DNA of 59,266 bases from Neelides folsomi. Lineage: Eukaryota > Arthropoda > Collembola > Neelipleona > Neelidae. The stretch is from positions 1 to 59,266 of the forward strand of contig JAQGBZ010000372.1 of assembly GCA_034687125.1 (NCBI GenBank). Direction: 5' to 3'. The first letter of the stretch is position 1; each line of letters opens with the position of its first letter. A model generated the notes under the pieces. That model had not been told where the DNA came from, did no database searches, and saw only the letters and a program-made list of their open reading frames with translations. A program made the translations under genes and the position numbers. Of the stretch, positions 37,002 through 50,100 are shown piece after piece.

Positions 37002-39941
37002 ATGGAGATCAGACAACAAGAGAAAATTTGCAGGGTGTATAAAAAGGACGATCCCAAATCAAGCATTCCAAGCTATGGTGGTGGCGGAGACCAAAATTGC
37101 CTCCCACCCGGTGCGGCACCAAAGGGCTTCACTCCCCAAGTGAAATGCTGGCCAACTGGACCCCAAGAATGTCAAAGATTGACCAATCCGCAAGTCATTC
37201 CCATAACGTGGAACATTCCTTTGGAACCCAATCCAATCCCACAATCAAATCCCAATGCTTTGCGGAATCCCCTTGATGGAATTCCAAGGAGCGTTGTTCA
37301 ACACAAAGCCACGGTCCTTCAACCTCTCCAAAATTCAAGTGCCATTGTTGAGACCGGAGATCATCCCATGTGTCCCGACGCCCTGCGAACCTTCGCCATT
37401 CGCCCGACCGTCCCTGTTGAGCCAAGAATTGTCATCCCTAACTTTCGCTGTCCGATCCGCTACCCGCCAAAGCCTCAAGAATGGGTACAATGTGTGGAAG
37501 CGGTGGTTTTGAATGATCAAGTCAGACGTCCATTGGCTCGTCCCTGTCACAAAAGAGAGCTTCCTCCGTTGGTTCTCTCTAATTGTGACCTCGACTCGAT
37601 GAGGGCGAAGATTACAGAGAAGGAGAGGCTCGAAGAGTGCTGTCGGTTTCTTCAAAGTGAAAAGGATTGTAAGATGCTCAAATCTCGTTATCGCCACTCC
37701 CTGTGGAATGACACTATTGAAGTATGTCTCTAATGTACAACAACTTGTAATTTGCGATAATCAGCACAACGTTTCTCTTGCAATTCACATTCTTCTTGTG
37801 TAGAGTCTGAACAAGAGAAAGGCGCGGACTGAAGAAATGCGGAGTAGTTCACGAGAGCAGGAGCTGAAATCCTACATTGCTCAGCTGGATAAGGAGAAAG
37901 AGGAAAGTGATAAATTGCAAATTTCCAGGGCTCAAAAATTGATGCTTTATAGAAAAGGGCCAATCAGGGACTTGCATGCGGCAATGGCCCTCGGAAAGGC
38001 AAGGGATTTCATATACATTATTTTATATGCGTATTATACCGATGGTTTATGGGATTGTGTTAAATTCACTTGTGAGCGAAATCATGAAGGGTTCTTTTAT
38101 GATTCAGTCCATGTCTGAAATTGAAGACGCAAAGAAGCAAAGTACAAAAAGCGAGTGTGGGAATAAGAAAAATCCTCCATATGTTGACGTGGACTGTATG
38201 AAGTGCATGAATGATGATTCCTATTTTCCTGAATATCCAAAGCCTGAAAAGCCGACCAGGCTAATGCCAGAGAAGTAATTTCAAAGAATAAAATATAAAT
38301 GAGAATAAATTCGCTCACTCAAATCTAACTCAACTGCTACAAAGTTTCTTTTATTTATGAAATTCAATTAAATCTTTCTTTTTGAACCAGAGCTTTTGCA
38401 CTTTTGAAAAAAGATGAATGTCGGGTGCAGGAGAGGGAAATGGAAGTTGCAATGGAAGTGGATTCGCTCAAATCTCTTGTTATTCAAGAAGCCTCTCCGT
38501 GGCCAGAGGCTTATTTGAAATACATCAAGGCGGCGGAATGCAAAGTGAATAATACGGGATTTTATCTATTATTTACCATTTCGAGGACCAACTCAAAAAA
38601 GTTTTCAATTTTAGAGAAAAGAAAATTCTTGCCAAAAGAACTGCACAGCCACAGATATAAAAGCCGTTTCTTTAGCGGAACGAAGTCGAGAAGTTGAAGC
38701 TCATCAACAAGTCGACGCTTTTCTTATTTCTCAAGAAAAAGAAATCGAGCGACAAGCGAATGAATTTTTAAAGTATAAATTTGAAGTTGACAGAATTCGA
38801 AGAGAGAAAGAGCAAAAGGTTTGAATTCAAATTACAATTTTATCCTTATATTCAGCGACACCAACAATGTAATAATATCAGTTTTTAGGTGTAATTAAAC
38901 AATCCCTTTAATTAAAAATTTAATACAAGGTGATAGATGAGAAAATAAACGTACGAGAGAGAAAAACAGATCAAGTGTCACAACAGTTTGATTCAAACTA
39001 TTTGAAAGATGTTAAACCCGTACTAGGAGCTTGTGATAACTATGCTGTAATGAAACAAGAATGGTGCGATAAATCTCCATTAAAGATCTAATAAACTTAA
39101 TGAGGATTTATAAAGTTTAGAAAAAAACTTTTCATTTTGTGGATTGTTTATAAAGGATGCAAAAGTGGGAGGCGAACCAAAAGAAAATATTTGCTGAAAG
39201 GGAGGCTTTTAAAGAACGCGTTCTTCATGATCATATCAACCAAGAATAGTAAGCTTTTATTTCAAACTTTCTTTACACCATTAAACCGGCTTTCAGAGAA
39301 AATTAAATTTTGTTCTTTAGCATCAAAGATGCGAACCGGCGGAGTAAGGAAAGTTGCATGAAGGAATATGGAAAAGAGCTGTACATGGCTGAGGAAAACA
39401 TGAGGAAAGAGTGCGAGCTCAAAAATGAAAGAAGAAAAGCGGCCGAGGAGATTGCAATTTACCAGAAGGCTCAAATGGTCTAATTATTATTTAAAAATCC
39501 TGAGGAATTACAACGAAACTCAATCCAACGATACTGAATAATTGATTTTCAACTTGCAGAAAGAAAGGCATTTTAGGGAGAATCAAGAATGCTACCTTTC
39601 CAATGTGTGGGATGCGAAAATGAAACAAGCGGCGGATTGTGAGCAGAGGGAAATGAAAGCGTATGGAAAGGAGTGCATCAAGGAATGGGAGGAAAAAAAG
39701 AGAAACACTAATCCGATGAAATACGTGATGAAGGTAAAAACTCAGCTTTCTCTACGTGAATGTTTTATAAACGACTTTTACTAATTAGAAATGGGAGTCT
39801 GACGGCGGAGTTTTCGTTCCTCCTCCGCCCCCGTTTAGAGATGAAAATTGCACTTGTAAGAAAAAGGACGAAGGCAAAGTGGAGAAAGGGGAAAAATGTA
39901 ATCAACTTGAAACGACCGCATCTCGTTTGGGATTTGAATAA
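37002..39941 (+). CDS. Coiled-coil protein with TPH-like (cilia/flagella type) region, 716 aa, 10 exons
   Basis: Probably a structural axonemal or cytoskeletal protein. Exons: 37002-37721, 37804-37998, 38108-38274, 38391-38544, 38615-38818, 38930-39063, 39156-39248, 39321-39477, 39560-39733, 39789-39941, all in phase. Residues 1-240 are Pro- and Cys-rich with no coiled coil. From about 241 the chain is charged and helical (SREQELKSYIAQLDKEKEES, ISRAQKLMLYRKGPIRDLHA). This resembles trichohyalin-plectin-homology proteins such as CFAP210/CCDC173 and CFAP45; which member is not decided. Residues 306-360 (exon 3) are a Cys-containing, Pro-rich insert that breaks the helix. The end is basic and Cys-rich (VPPPPPFRDENCTCKKKD). 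Intron 2 uses a GC donor (AAAG/GCAAGG at 37999), and the donors after exons 5 (GTTTGA) and 6 (GTGCGA) are weak, so those junctions are the least certain. An AATAAA overlaps the stop codon; another starts near 40081. Confidence 0.72.
38287..38292 (+). terminator. AATAAA inside TPH-gene intron 3: possible early polyadenylation
   Basis: If the donor at 38275 is not used, reading on from exon 3 gives Lys then TAA, ending MPEK. This AATAAA lies about 10 bases after that stop. A 361-aa isoform made by intronic polyadenylation is therefore possible. The hexamer is seen directly; its use is inferred. Confidence 0.4.
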
Positions 39942-40437
39942 AACAACTTACTTTAATTAACACACACGAGAAATTATTGTGTTAACAATCGGCTTTCATT
40001 TGCTGGATCTCTTTGTTTATTAGCTAGATAATTCTTTCGAGATGATGAAGATGAAAATGGAGAATTCTTTTTTCTATTTTAATAAATGATTTTTAATTAA
40101 ATTGAAATAAAATAGAATTACTTACATAAATATGATAAAAGATAAATCATTGCATATTTAATAAAACAATTAACAGGTATAGGGGTAATCTCCGAACTTA
40201 CTTTAAATTATAAAGTTAAATTAATTCTTATACGAAATAAATATTTTTTCTTTGGTTGGCTAAATGAAAAACACTTAACAAAACTCTACTCGGTTCCATA
40301 TATGATAAAATATTTAATTTTAATTATAATGATAGCACCTAGATTTATACTCTTAAATATAATACTTATATCTGTAATTCTTAATAATTAAGACTAATTA
40401 AGGCCTGCTACTAACAAAATTACAATAAGTAATGGTT
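39942..40437. other. 3' UTR space between two convergent genes
   Basis: Lies between the TPH-gene stop (plus) and the bursicon beta stop (minus). It is AT-rich, with AATAAA hexamers near 39937 (overlapping the stop codon) and 40081 for the plus-strand gene. No open frame or RNA gene was found. Confidence 0.55.
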
Positions 40438-41618
40438 TTAGAAAGTTTTTGTTGAATCTTCTCCACATCTGTAGCATCGGCATTCAGAAGGTTCTCTCAA
40501 AGTAATGAGATGATTTTGCCTTTCTCCTCCCAATGCATTCCCATCAGGGTCGAAACATTTGGTCAATATGACTTCTCGCACTCGAAGCGTTGTCTCCCTG
40601 CAGCATTGACAATCCTAAATCCAATCATACCAGATAGAATTCTTAACAATCAATGTTATTTATGTGGCTATATGCAAATACTTACTAATTTGGCTACACT
40701 TTATAATAATTAATAAAAATGACAAATGCCTTGTTTATTTTATTAATCATTGTATTCGCAATTCTCAAGAATGCAAATAAAATAAACTATTGAAGAATAT
40801 TGAAGAATATAAAATTAAATTCCTAGCATATTTCTAGTTATATTGTACTATAAATATATTTTATATTATTTGTACACGTGTGCATTGCGCCAAAAAGATT
40901 TTAGATTGATTGCGAAATATGTATTTGATTTGTGCAAGACAAACAATGCATAGAACACTGATGGAAATCAGTTAGGAAATAAATAAATGAATAAGAATTG
41001 ACGTTCGGGAACAATTTACGAGGTGTATTTGGTCTCACCTTCAAAAATCCAGAATGCGAAATGGCAGAAGGTCGAACTTTAGAAGAGCAACTTCCCTCAC
41101 ATTTGCTAACGGCTACTTCTCCTTCACAAGTCCTGTCTAATTGCCCTGCCGGCCCGTAAATTTCTAATAGAGCAGTAAAAGAATGAAAATACAACTTTGT
41201 ACATCTCACTCTCTTCAACCCATTACATGAGTAAGTCCATGAGAATATTTATGAATTGAGTGCTTCATGACTCTCAAAAGTCATCATTTACATTTTTACA
41301 AGTTTTTGTTCGAATCCATTGGCTCCTTTCCCATGCAATTGAGAGTATTTTCCTTGTGTGCGAATATTCCGATTGATGTTATACAATTTTAAAAGTTCAT
41401 ACATACCAAAGTACGTGCTCAGTGTGGAGCATTTACTTACCCGAAGAGGGACAAAGTGGAGGGCAAAAGAGAAGTTCATTAATATTAAAGGTACGACGGG
41501 AATCCGATTCTTTACCTTTGATAATGTGAAGGGAGGAAGGCAGCGTTTCACATGCGAGACTCCCATCCCCAAAGAGTAGACTCATTCCGAAAAGTAGAAG
41601 AATTCCCCGTTTCCCCAT
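40438..41618 (-). CDS. pburs: Bursicon beta subunit / partner of bursicon (134 aa)
   Basis: Secreted cystine-knot subunit that, with bursicon alpha, forms the arthropod hormone acting through the receptor LGR2/rickets in cuticle tanning, wing expansion and moulting-related events. Exons: 41516-41618, 41039-41163, 40438-40614 (103+125+177 nt), all GT..AG in phase. Residues 1-22 are a signal peptide (MGKRGILLLFGMSLLFGDGSLA). The mature chain starts with the family's CETLPS, followed by RTCEGEVAVSKCEGSC, SGFLKDCQCCRE, LTKCFDPDG and LREPSECRCYRCGE. All eleven cysteines expected of the subunit are present in order. Length matches other arthropod pburs proteins. The frame also stays open about 25 codons past the first donor, but that read-through lacks family similarity and would lose the knot. 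No bursicon alpha was recognised in this window. Confidence 0.95.
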
Positions 41619-44173
41619 TACGATTCACTATGTGTGAGAACCTTTAGTCACGGCTCCAAAATTTTTAATCTTCAAAAAACGATATATTATGATTTCCCCT
41701 TTTTGCCAAACTACTGTCTGCAATTTATTGAGGCCCTTGGAGCAGGGTATATGAAACTGAAATGAAGACCTCGTCTGTCTCTAGACAATTACAACTTCCA
41801 TTCCCGGAATCATAGAAAAGAACAGAGTCGTTAGTTTCTCGTTTTCATCAGTCAGAATCCAAGTTGAGTGAAATCACGAGTGAAAGTGTGTAATACCATA
41901 TAACTTATACAAGTACTTACGTATCATATAACTTTCACTAAAGTGCACTTTTTTGTATGCCTTCACCATAAGTGGTATATTATAAATAGTGTAAGTACAT
42001 TGGCTATAAAGCCATCAGCGAACGGATTGAAATTCGTTTTTAATTGATTAATCTCGGGTGATATCGAAGATGGTGCTAAAATTTTTATTATAATTCGTCT
42101 GTGCTACTAACGACTATCTTACTTCAATGCAATGTTAATATTTAATGATGCAACTTATCGACATTTAATATTTACGATTTGAATTTTCGCTAAAATTAAC
42201 ACGTTTGAACTTTGAACTGTAAGTCATTATTTTTGTTATTTTGTATGTTTTACTGTTGTAATATATGTATGATTTCTTATTCTTATTACAAGATTTTGAA
42301 AATAATTTTACATCGCATACCTTCAAGAATATTGCTTTTGTTATAATCGTAATTAAGTACATTAATAAAAAATTGTTTATAAAATGACTTAAGAAATGCA
42401 TTGTAGTTATTTGCTTGAGTGGAAATAGCAATAAATGTGATGCGATGCATTATTATTTGTAAAAGACTCAATTTCAGATATAATCTATGCTATAAACATT
42501 TAACTTGCTTCATATTCTAGGATTCACTCATTCTCATTGTGTTATGTTGCGAAGAACAAAATAAACTTATCGTTAGTCGAGAGAAAAAACCGAGTCTCGT
42601 GTAAAAGAAACATAAAAACGCAATTAAGCTATATCATCGTTCTTTCCCACTTTCCTCACTTCTTTAAACAAAACTCTTGAATGAATCTTTATTATCACCA
42701 CATAATAAAGCATTATAACAATTTCAAAACATTTTCATAATCAATGGTCATAAATTAGTACGAATATGAATCTTTAAATTAAACTTGTGGTATTTGTGTG
42801 GTACATAGAACATTTACATATTTATATTGCCCTATTTTGTTATCGTGCACTATGCAAAAATACAAATCCCCACCCCAATAATCAATAAAATGCGAAAAAT
42901 AATAATTTAAATACTAACTACTAGTGTAGTACATAAATGGGATATGTCGATCTCAGAGATGTAAATGTATCCGTAGATAAAATATCAGTAAAATGGAAAC
43001 TTTATAGGGACAATAACAACTTTGTAAATAAGTTGTGCCCATTTAATACCACAACGTCAACAATGTTTTGTTTTATTCTAGAGACTTCCTTCATTCAAAT
43101 AAATGATGATAATTTAAAATTATCCCTGATAAGCCTTTGGATAAGATTATTCTTATATTACATATTTTAGGGCGTAAACGTTCATTAGATGTAGGAGCTA
43201 AATGTATCTACTGTGTACTATCAGTAGTATTAAAACACTGAATGCCTATACAATTACATAATGAACCAATATCGGTGTGTTACTATTATGCATATTGTTA
43301 ACAACCATTTTATCTTTTTATCCACATACAGATATCATACATTGTGTTTAGTAGGAATATTAAACTGAACGGTGCATTTTCATCCCAAAGCAAAGCTCAG
43401 AGGTGAGATTTTGTTTCAAGAAAATACATACCTAGTTTGAATGCCAAGTAAAATACCAGCTTTATCGACAAGTAGAATCAATGTTAAATGAAAGTTGTGC
43501 ATTGAATGACGGTCTTGGGAATGTAAATTAGCTTGATATATTGATAACTCGAAAATATTGTCAAAGTAGTCCAAAAACATAAATTTTTTTTTATCCATTC
43601 CAACAATGTAGGTTCAATTCATAGCCTAAAATCCGAATATACAAAAATATAAATATAGCCAAAAATCTCTCCTCTTTCTGCTTCATTTCACCTCTAGTCT
43701 GAACTTTGACATTTATAAATTCAATTACTCACAAAAACAACATACACAGACGCACCTTAAAATGTCCCCTCTCACCATTAAGCTTTCAATCTAATCTTGA
43801 GATTTTCCTCATTGTCATTGTTATCATTATGTTTATTTATTATGGTTAATGAATATAGGAATTCCATTTTGGATAAAACTCAACATTACAATCCTGCCTG
43901 TATTGTATTACATATATATATAAGATAACAATATGCTAGTATTATTGCGCTATTACAGAATACAGCTTGATGAATCGACATTGAACATCACACATCGAAG
44001 TCATTGAACATTAATATAAATATGTATGAGAGTAAATGTTGAATGTGAAAGGTGAGTCATGTTCAATTAGCCTTTGAATCGGGTGGATCGTAAAGGTGAA
44101 GGAAAGAGAGAGTGTTTGGTGAGTGTAAACAAAGGACGGGGGAGTCTGCGGGGGCGTGGGGCATCGCAAGGCA
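41619..44173. other. Intergenic region between divergent bursicon beta and rutabaga
   Basis: Very AT-rich for most of its length, turning GC-richer just before the rutabaga start (44110-44173). A plus-strand TATAAATAG at 41981-41989 faces away from both genes and has no visible partner. Open frames at 42165-42431 (minus), 42286-42471 (minus), 42937-43170 (plus) and 43416-43598 (minus) have compositions expected by chance. It presumably holds both promoters. Confidence 0.55.
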
Positions 44174-47100
44174 ATGTTTGAAGGTGGCGCCGCGGAAAGT
44201 GGAGTGATTCTCCCTCCTGACAGTTCTCATCTCCAGTTGGCTCCGAGGCTCCCTGAAGACTCCCCGCCGGAGGATGGACGTCACCCGGATCCTCTAATGG
44301 ACCACAGCGTGAAGACCATTGAGCGGGGATGGAGCTCCAAGTGGAGCGAGAGGTTCGAGAACATCGAGCTGGAATCGCTCTTCCAGCGATACTCCTCCAA
44401 AGTCCAAACTCGGTCCGCCTTCCTCATCTTCGCTTTGGGGAATGCCATCCTCGCCCTCATCAATTTTCGACTGTCCATGGACAACTTGGCCCTGGCAGTC
44501 ACCTCCGTCACGGTACTCCTACTATGGGCCTTGACACGGAAGTTCGGGAAAGAATGGATCCTCACAACTGCCTGGATCCTACTATCAATACTCTTTTGCA
44601 TTATTGCTCTCCCAGCACCAATTCCACATCGAGAAGGTGAGAAAATATATTTGGGAGACTTTAACTTCATGACCATGTATTTGAACGAGGAATTATTATA
44701 TGATTGTTCTTTGCGAATGTGTTTTTGAGAGAGGTCATTATTTGAGATAGGAAATAAAGATGAGTCATAAGAGGAAAGTATCTAATTTTACTTCTTTGCT
44801 GTGCCGATGTGACGATTGAATGAGACATTTTGTTTATTGTGGCAGGAGTGCCGATGGTGGCAGCTGAAGGATCTTGGGCAATCGCTTACGTCCTCTTTAT
44901 TGCCTTCGTGTCTTTGGAGATTCCGCTATGGGTGGCTATGACCCTATCATTTCTCCTAATTGTTGGTCATCTCGGGACGGCTTATTTCTTCAGATTCTCT
45001 TTCCAATACCTCCTAGCATCGGAAATGATCTCGAATGGTTTCTCTTGGGGAATCATTGCCATTGTGGGGTTTTGGATACACAGGAGAGCTGATGGGGCCA
45101 CGAGGAAGGCATTCCTTGACACAAGACAGTCGATTCAAGCTCGCCTCGCTGCTCACGATGAAAATGACAAACTTGGTATAGTTAATTTTCCGTATTTTAC
45201 TCAAATGAAGAAACAGTTGGGGCCACCTTGCATAGGTAGTAATAAACAAATAATTTATATTTTTAGAGAGGCTTCTTCTTTCTGTCCTTCCGGGTCATGT
45301 TGCCCATGAAATGAAGTCTGAACTCATATCACCAGTTGCAAGGCAGTTTCATAAAATTTATATTCAAAAACATGAAAACGTCTCAATTGTATTTGCTGAC
45401 ATTGTTGGATTCACTGCACTCGCTTCACATGCTTCACCACATGAACTCGTCCGATTACTCAACGAACTCTTTGGACGGTTTGACCTTCTCAGTCAGGTAT
45501 AAAAACAAATATTGAAGGTTATCAGAAATAATATTTTAAATTATTATGTCATTATTTGAACTAAAATAATTTTTTATGTTCAATAGGAAAATAATTGCCT
45601 TCGTATAAAAATCCTGGGTGACTGTTACTACTGTTGTGCTGGACTTCCCGAGCCAAGAGCAGATCATGCCAATTGTGCTGTTGAAATGGGACTTGACATG
45701 ATAGATGCCATCGCTTCAGTTCGTGAAGCCACTGATTTCCAACTCAACATGCGAGTTGGGATTCATTCTGGTCGAGTGCTTTGCGGGGTTTTAGGGCTTA
45801 GAAAATGGCAATTCGACGTTTGGTCTAATGATGTGAATATTGCGAATGCAATGGAATCAAGCGGCGAACCAGGACGGGTCCACATCACTCAAGCCACCCT
45901 CAACTGTCTTTGTGGTGAATATCAAGTGGAGCCAGGGAATCCAAATTCTCGTCTCAACTCACTTTCAAATAATGTTTCTACCCCTTCCTATTTCATCATA
46001 CCTCCTCAACGAAGACGAAAACTCCTTCTGTTCAACACGCTCAAGCTCCAGCAACGAAGGAAGCTTTCGTTCAAAAATGTATCCAATGTTGTCATCCAAC
46101 TCCTCCATTCTATCAAATACTCCGTCGAAGTGCCTTTTGCAAACATGGCAGTTCAACCTCCTGGTAAAAATTGATGCTTTGTTTAAAATGAGATACTATT
46201 TCTTTTTCAAAAAATTCACGAGTAAAGTATTTATAATATATTTACAGATGCCGGAGCCAAAACACTTCCCTGTCAAAGAAAGACCAAAGTGACCGAAAGA
46301 TTTAAAAGGCCTTTCAAAAAGCGGCACGCGTCGGTTCTTCACACTCCAACCAACCGTGTGAATAAATATTTGGCTCAGGCCATCGAGGCGAGGAGCGTCG
46401 ACCGAGAGAAAACGACACATGTGAACAGTGCCACTTTGTGCTTCAAAGATCGATATATGGAAAGGATGTTTCATTCGGATCCCGATCAAGCGTTTCCCGC
46501 TGCACTCGGCCTTCTCCTTGTTATTCTCGTCGGACTCGGAGCGATGCAAGCCGTGATTCTCCCAAGAACATTCATCCTTCTCCTTTTGTTTCTCACGGCA
46601 TTTGCGTGGATTGCAATAGTCATCATGCTCCTCCTCGCAACACGTCTCAAACTCATCCATTGGGATCTTGGGAAATCGCCTTTACTCAGAATCGCCATTT
46701 CGGTCTTTTCTGTTGTGCTTGTCTATGCCGTAGGCCAAGTCAATGTGGTAAATTATTTATTCTTTAAATCATAAATATTTCACTTATTTTTTTAATATTC
46801 CATAAATATATAAATATTTTATTTTTATTATTGTAGTTCACTTGCAGAACGGATGATCTCTGTGGGAAATATGTAATGAAAGACAACGTATCGACAGCAA
46901 TAGAAGCCCCTAAAGAATTGATCGAAGAACATCGCTGGTGTCCTCTGCCACATTACATCGTTCATTCTTGCATCCTTTCCTTTGTGGCTATTGCCCTTTT
47001 TCTAAGACTTCCCATTACGCTCAAAGCAGCTTTACTTTTTATATTTGGCTCTATGTATTCACTACTTATACTCATCACTCACGCTCCTATCTTCGATTGT

Positions 47101-50100
47101 TACGACTTTAGAACAGAGTAAGATTAATTCTATTGTTTTCGTTATAAAACATATTGTTTGAAAACTATGTAGGATATTGAATTTGTTTCTTTATTACATG
47201 ATTCATGAAGTTTATTATTTCTTTCAACATTATATTATTAACTCTTTGAAATTAGAACAAATGAATTAAAAATCATTTTATATCAAAATATCATTCAAAG
47301 TTTAAAGTAAAATTAAAAGTAACTATATATATTTTATTTTTAATAATTTTGCATTAATGATTATAATCAGTTGCTAAAATCTTATAAAATTAATTTATAT
47401 GAATCATTTTTTAATTTCAGTGGTCTCGTCCCATCGAAATACATTTCTCTTGTACAAATTTGGCTCTTTCTCCTAACCGTACTCATCCACGGAAGACAAA
47501 TAGAGTGGATGTCGCGACTTGACTTCCTTTGGCAATGGCAAGCTCACACCGAAAGACAGGAAATGGAAGCACTCCAGCAATCTAATAAGGCAATTTTTAA
47601 CTACTCTTAAAATAGGATTTTCACCATTTGAAACTTTGGGGTGAAAGCCGTCCTTTCCCAGTTTAATATAAGTTTAATGGATTTTACAGAAAATATTACT
47701 TAATTTGCTTCCTGCTCACGTTGCTCTTCACTTCCTCGAGTTTCGGAATAATATGGACTTATACCATCAAAGCTATACAAAAGTGGGAGTGATGTTCGCA
47801 ACGATTACCAACTTCCAAGAGTTCTATACGGAGCTGGATGGAAATAACCAAGGGGTCGAGTGCCTTCGGCTTCTAAATGAGATTATTGCAGATTTCGATG
47901 AGGTTGGATATTTGAATAAATTATTCTATAGTCTATGAATATATTCCTTTAATATGTTCCTAATTCTCATGCAAATTGTTTTTATAGCTTTTGGGAGAAG
48001 ATCGATTCAGTGGAATCGATAAAATCAAGACTGTGGGTTCAACTTATATGGCGGCCATAGGACTTATCCCTGAATTGAGAATTGATGACTCGAACGAAGC
48101 CATGCATATCTCCACCCTTGTCGAGTACGTGTTCGCAATGCGAGAGCGATTGGTGACGATTAATGAGAATTCGTACAATAACTTCATGTTACGGGTTGGG
48201 ATCAACGTGGGACCGGTGGTAGCTGGAGTCATTGGAGCTCGAAAGCCACAATATGATATTTGGGGAAATACGGTGAACGTGGCAAGTCGTATGGATACTA
48301 CAGGACTTCCCAATCATACTCAAGTAAGTTATTTTATCTATATTCAAATTATACCTTCATATCTAACTTAATGTTAATGTAAAATGTTGAATATTTTAAG
48401 TGAGATTTTATATAAGATATTTTCTTGTAAAGATTACGGAGGAAGCGTATGGCGTACTCAAAAATAGTCCTTACGAGTTCCAATGCAGAGGTGTCGTGAA
48501 GATTAAGGGAAAAGGAGACATGACGACTTATTTCCTTATTGATCGAAAGCAATCTACGACGATGAGGATCGACGAGATTCATCAGAGGAACCATGGGGCT
48601 TACAACATGTTTGGCGGAGTGGCTACTCCACTTGCCTTTGTTGGACCTCTCAAATCACCAAATGGAGCACCACCGCCAATTCCTACACGAAATCACTCTC
48701 AAGGAAATCATATTGGCATACATATGGGAACAGTTCCAGAGTTGGAACCTTTATTGCCTCCCCCACCACCACCGCCAAGAAACAGTGACGGTCAGCAGGA
48801 ACTTGCATGGCCTCGAATTGCCAAAGTATATCCCTCCGAGAAACGAACGTCTCCCGTGAAGAGAACTCATAGTGATCGAGTCACTCCCACTAGAGAGGTA
48901 ATTTATATTATAATTTATTTTGCAATAATACTAATATATATATATAATATAAGTTGATATTAGGTAACTTAATTTTAGTTAATTAAGATCAAGAATCAAG
49001 TTTAATGTTTTGTTGATTTTAGCTTCCTTTAAGAAGTCACAATAGTCGCGTTGCTCATATCGAATCACCGCATTCTTCGAGTCGACAGCAAAAATTGTCC
49101 CATCGAAATCTGTCTGAAAACAATTTGTTACCGAGGGTGACTCGCCCTAAACCCCACGCCGCAGTCCCGGTCCCTTATTCTTACCCGTCAGCTGACGATA
49201 TTTCATCCTTGAATCGAACATCTAGCTCTTCATCATCTGATGAATCTCCTTCTGAGTCTCCTCCGCCTCCTAAGTCAACTGAAGGAACCCCCGTACCACT
49301 TCAGAGGAGTAGTTCAAATAGTCAGCAACATGCTCCTACAAAGAATCTCCCTCCCACACCAGCCGACTTGAAAGCTCTTAAAGAAATGTGTACCGGAACA
49401 GGAGCCATTTCGTCTGATGGACTGTACGATAACAATATTGGAGTTGGAGAGACTTATGTCAAAGGCAGCGGTCCAAACTATGGAGAATCTTGCGCTAGTT
49501 TTGAATTTATGAATATTCATCTTCAACATCAACAACAAAGGCAACAGCAGGATCAACTCCTTGGGAAAGATTTGGAAAATACGAGCGAGAAGGGAAGGGA
49601 AAGGATTCGAAGTGGAACGAGAAAGTCTGATAAGAGCAACAACGAAGATTCTAGTGCACCTTCAACGGGAAATAGGAAAGACACTTCCTCCCAGACTGAA
49701 AAATCGTATGTAAATAAAGGAACGCGAATTTCGGATTTTGAAAAGGAAATTAAGAAACTCTTGGAACGCCAACAACTTCCACAAGTCGATGAAATTGCAT
49801 CAGTTCAAAAAGTATTGTCGGTCATGGACAAGTTAAGGTATTAACTACATTTTATTTTTATTTTAGATCCTTTTGTTTATTTTTATAGGCCCCATGTCCT
49901 TTATTAAGTTTATGGTTTTAATTTTTTTTTCCATCATTTTGTTCAAATTGAAACAGCAGGAATTCAGTGGCAGGTCCTTCAACTTCAAATTCTACTGGGA
50001 AGGGAGTTGACGATTGTAAGCAAATTGGTTTGGCGGCTCTTCAGCAAAAAGCTCTAAAACAACAAGAGCAACTTGAGCGAACGTCATTAGGTTTCCGGTT

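Noticed and set aside
41441..41515. Extension of bursicon beta exon 1 through an in-frame open intron start
   Set aside because: Splicing at 41516 gives an exact family match (HIIK joined to EIYGPAGQLDRTC); the extension adds two unexpected cysteines.
42937..43170. 77-codon plus-strand frame in the bursicon-rutabaga intergenic region
   Set aside because: Ile/Asn/Phe/Leu-rich as expected from AT-rich DNA, without splice or promoter context.
44156..44173. Rutabaga start at 44156
   Set aside because: The codon is GTG; the first ATG in frame is at 44174.
44281..44676. 131-codon minus-strand frame over rutabaga exon 1
   Set aside because: Antisense shadow; the plus strand encodes clear transmembrane helices of the cyclase.
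46196..46660. 154-codon minus-strand frame over rutabaga exon 5
   Set aside because: Antisense shadow of the conserved [17 protein letters not shown] segment.
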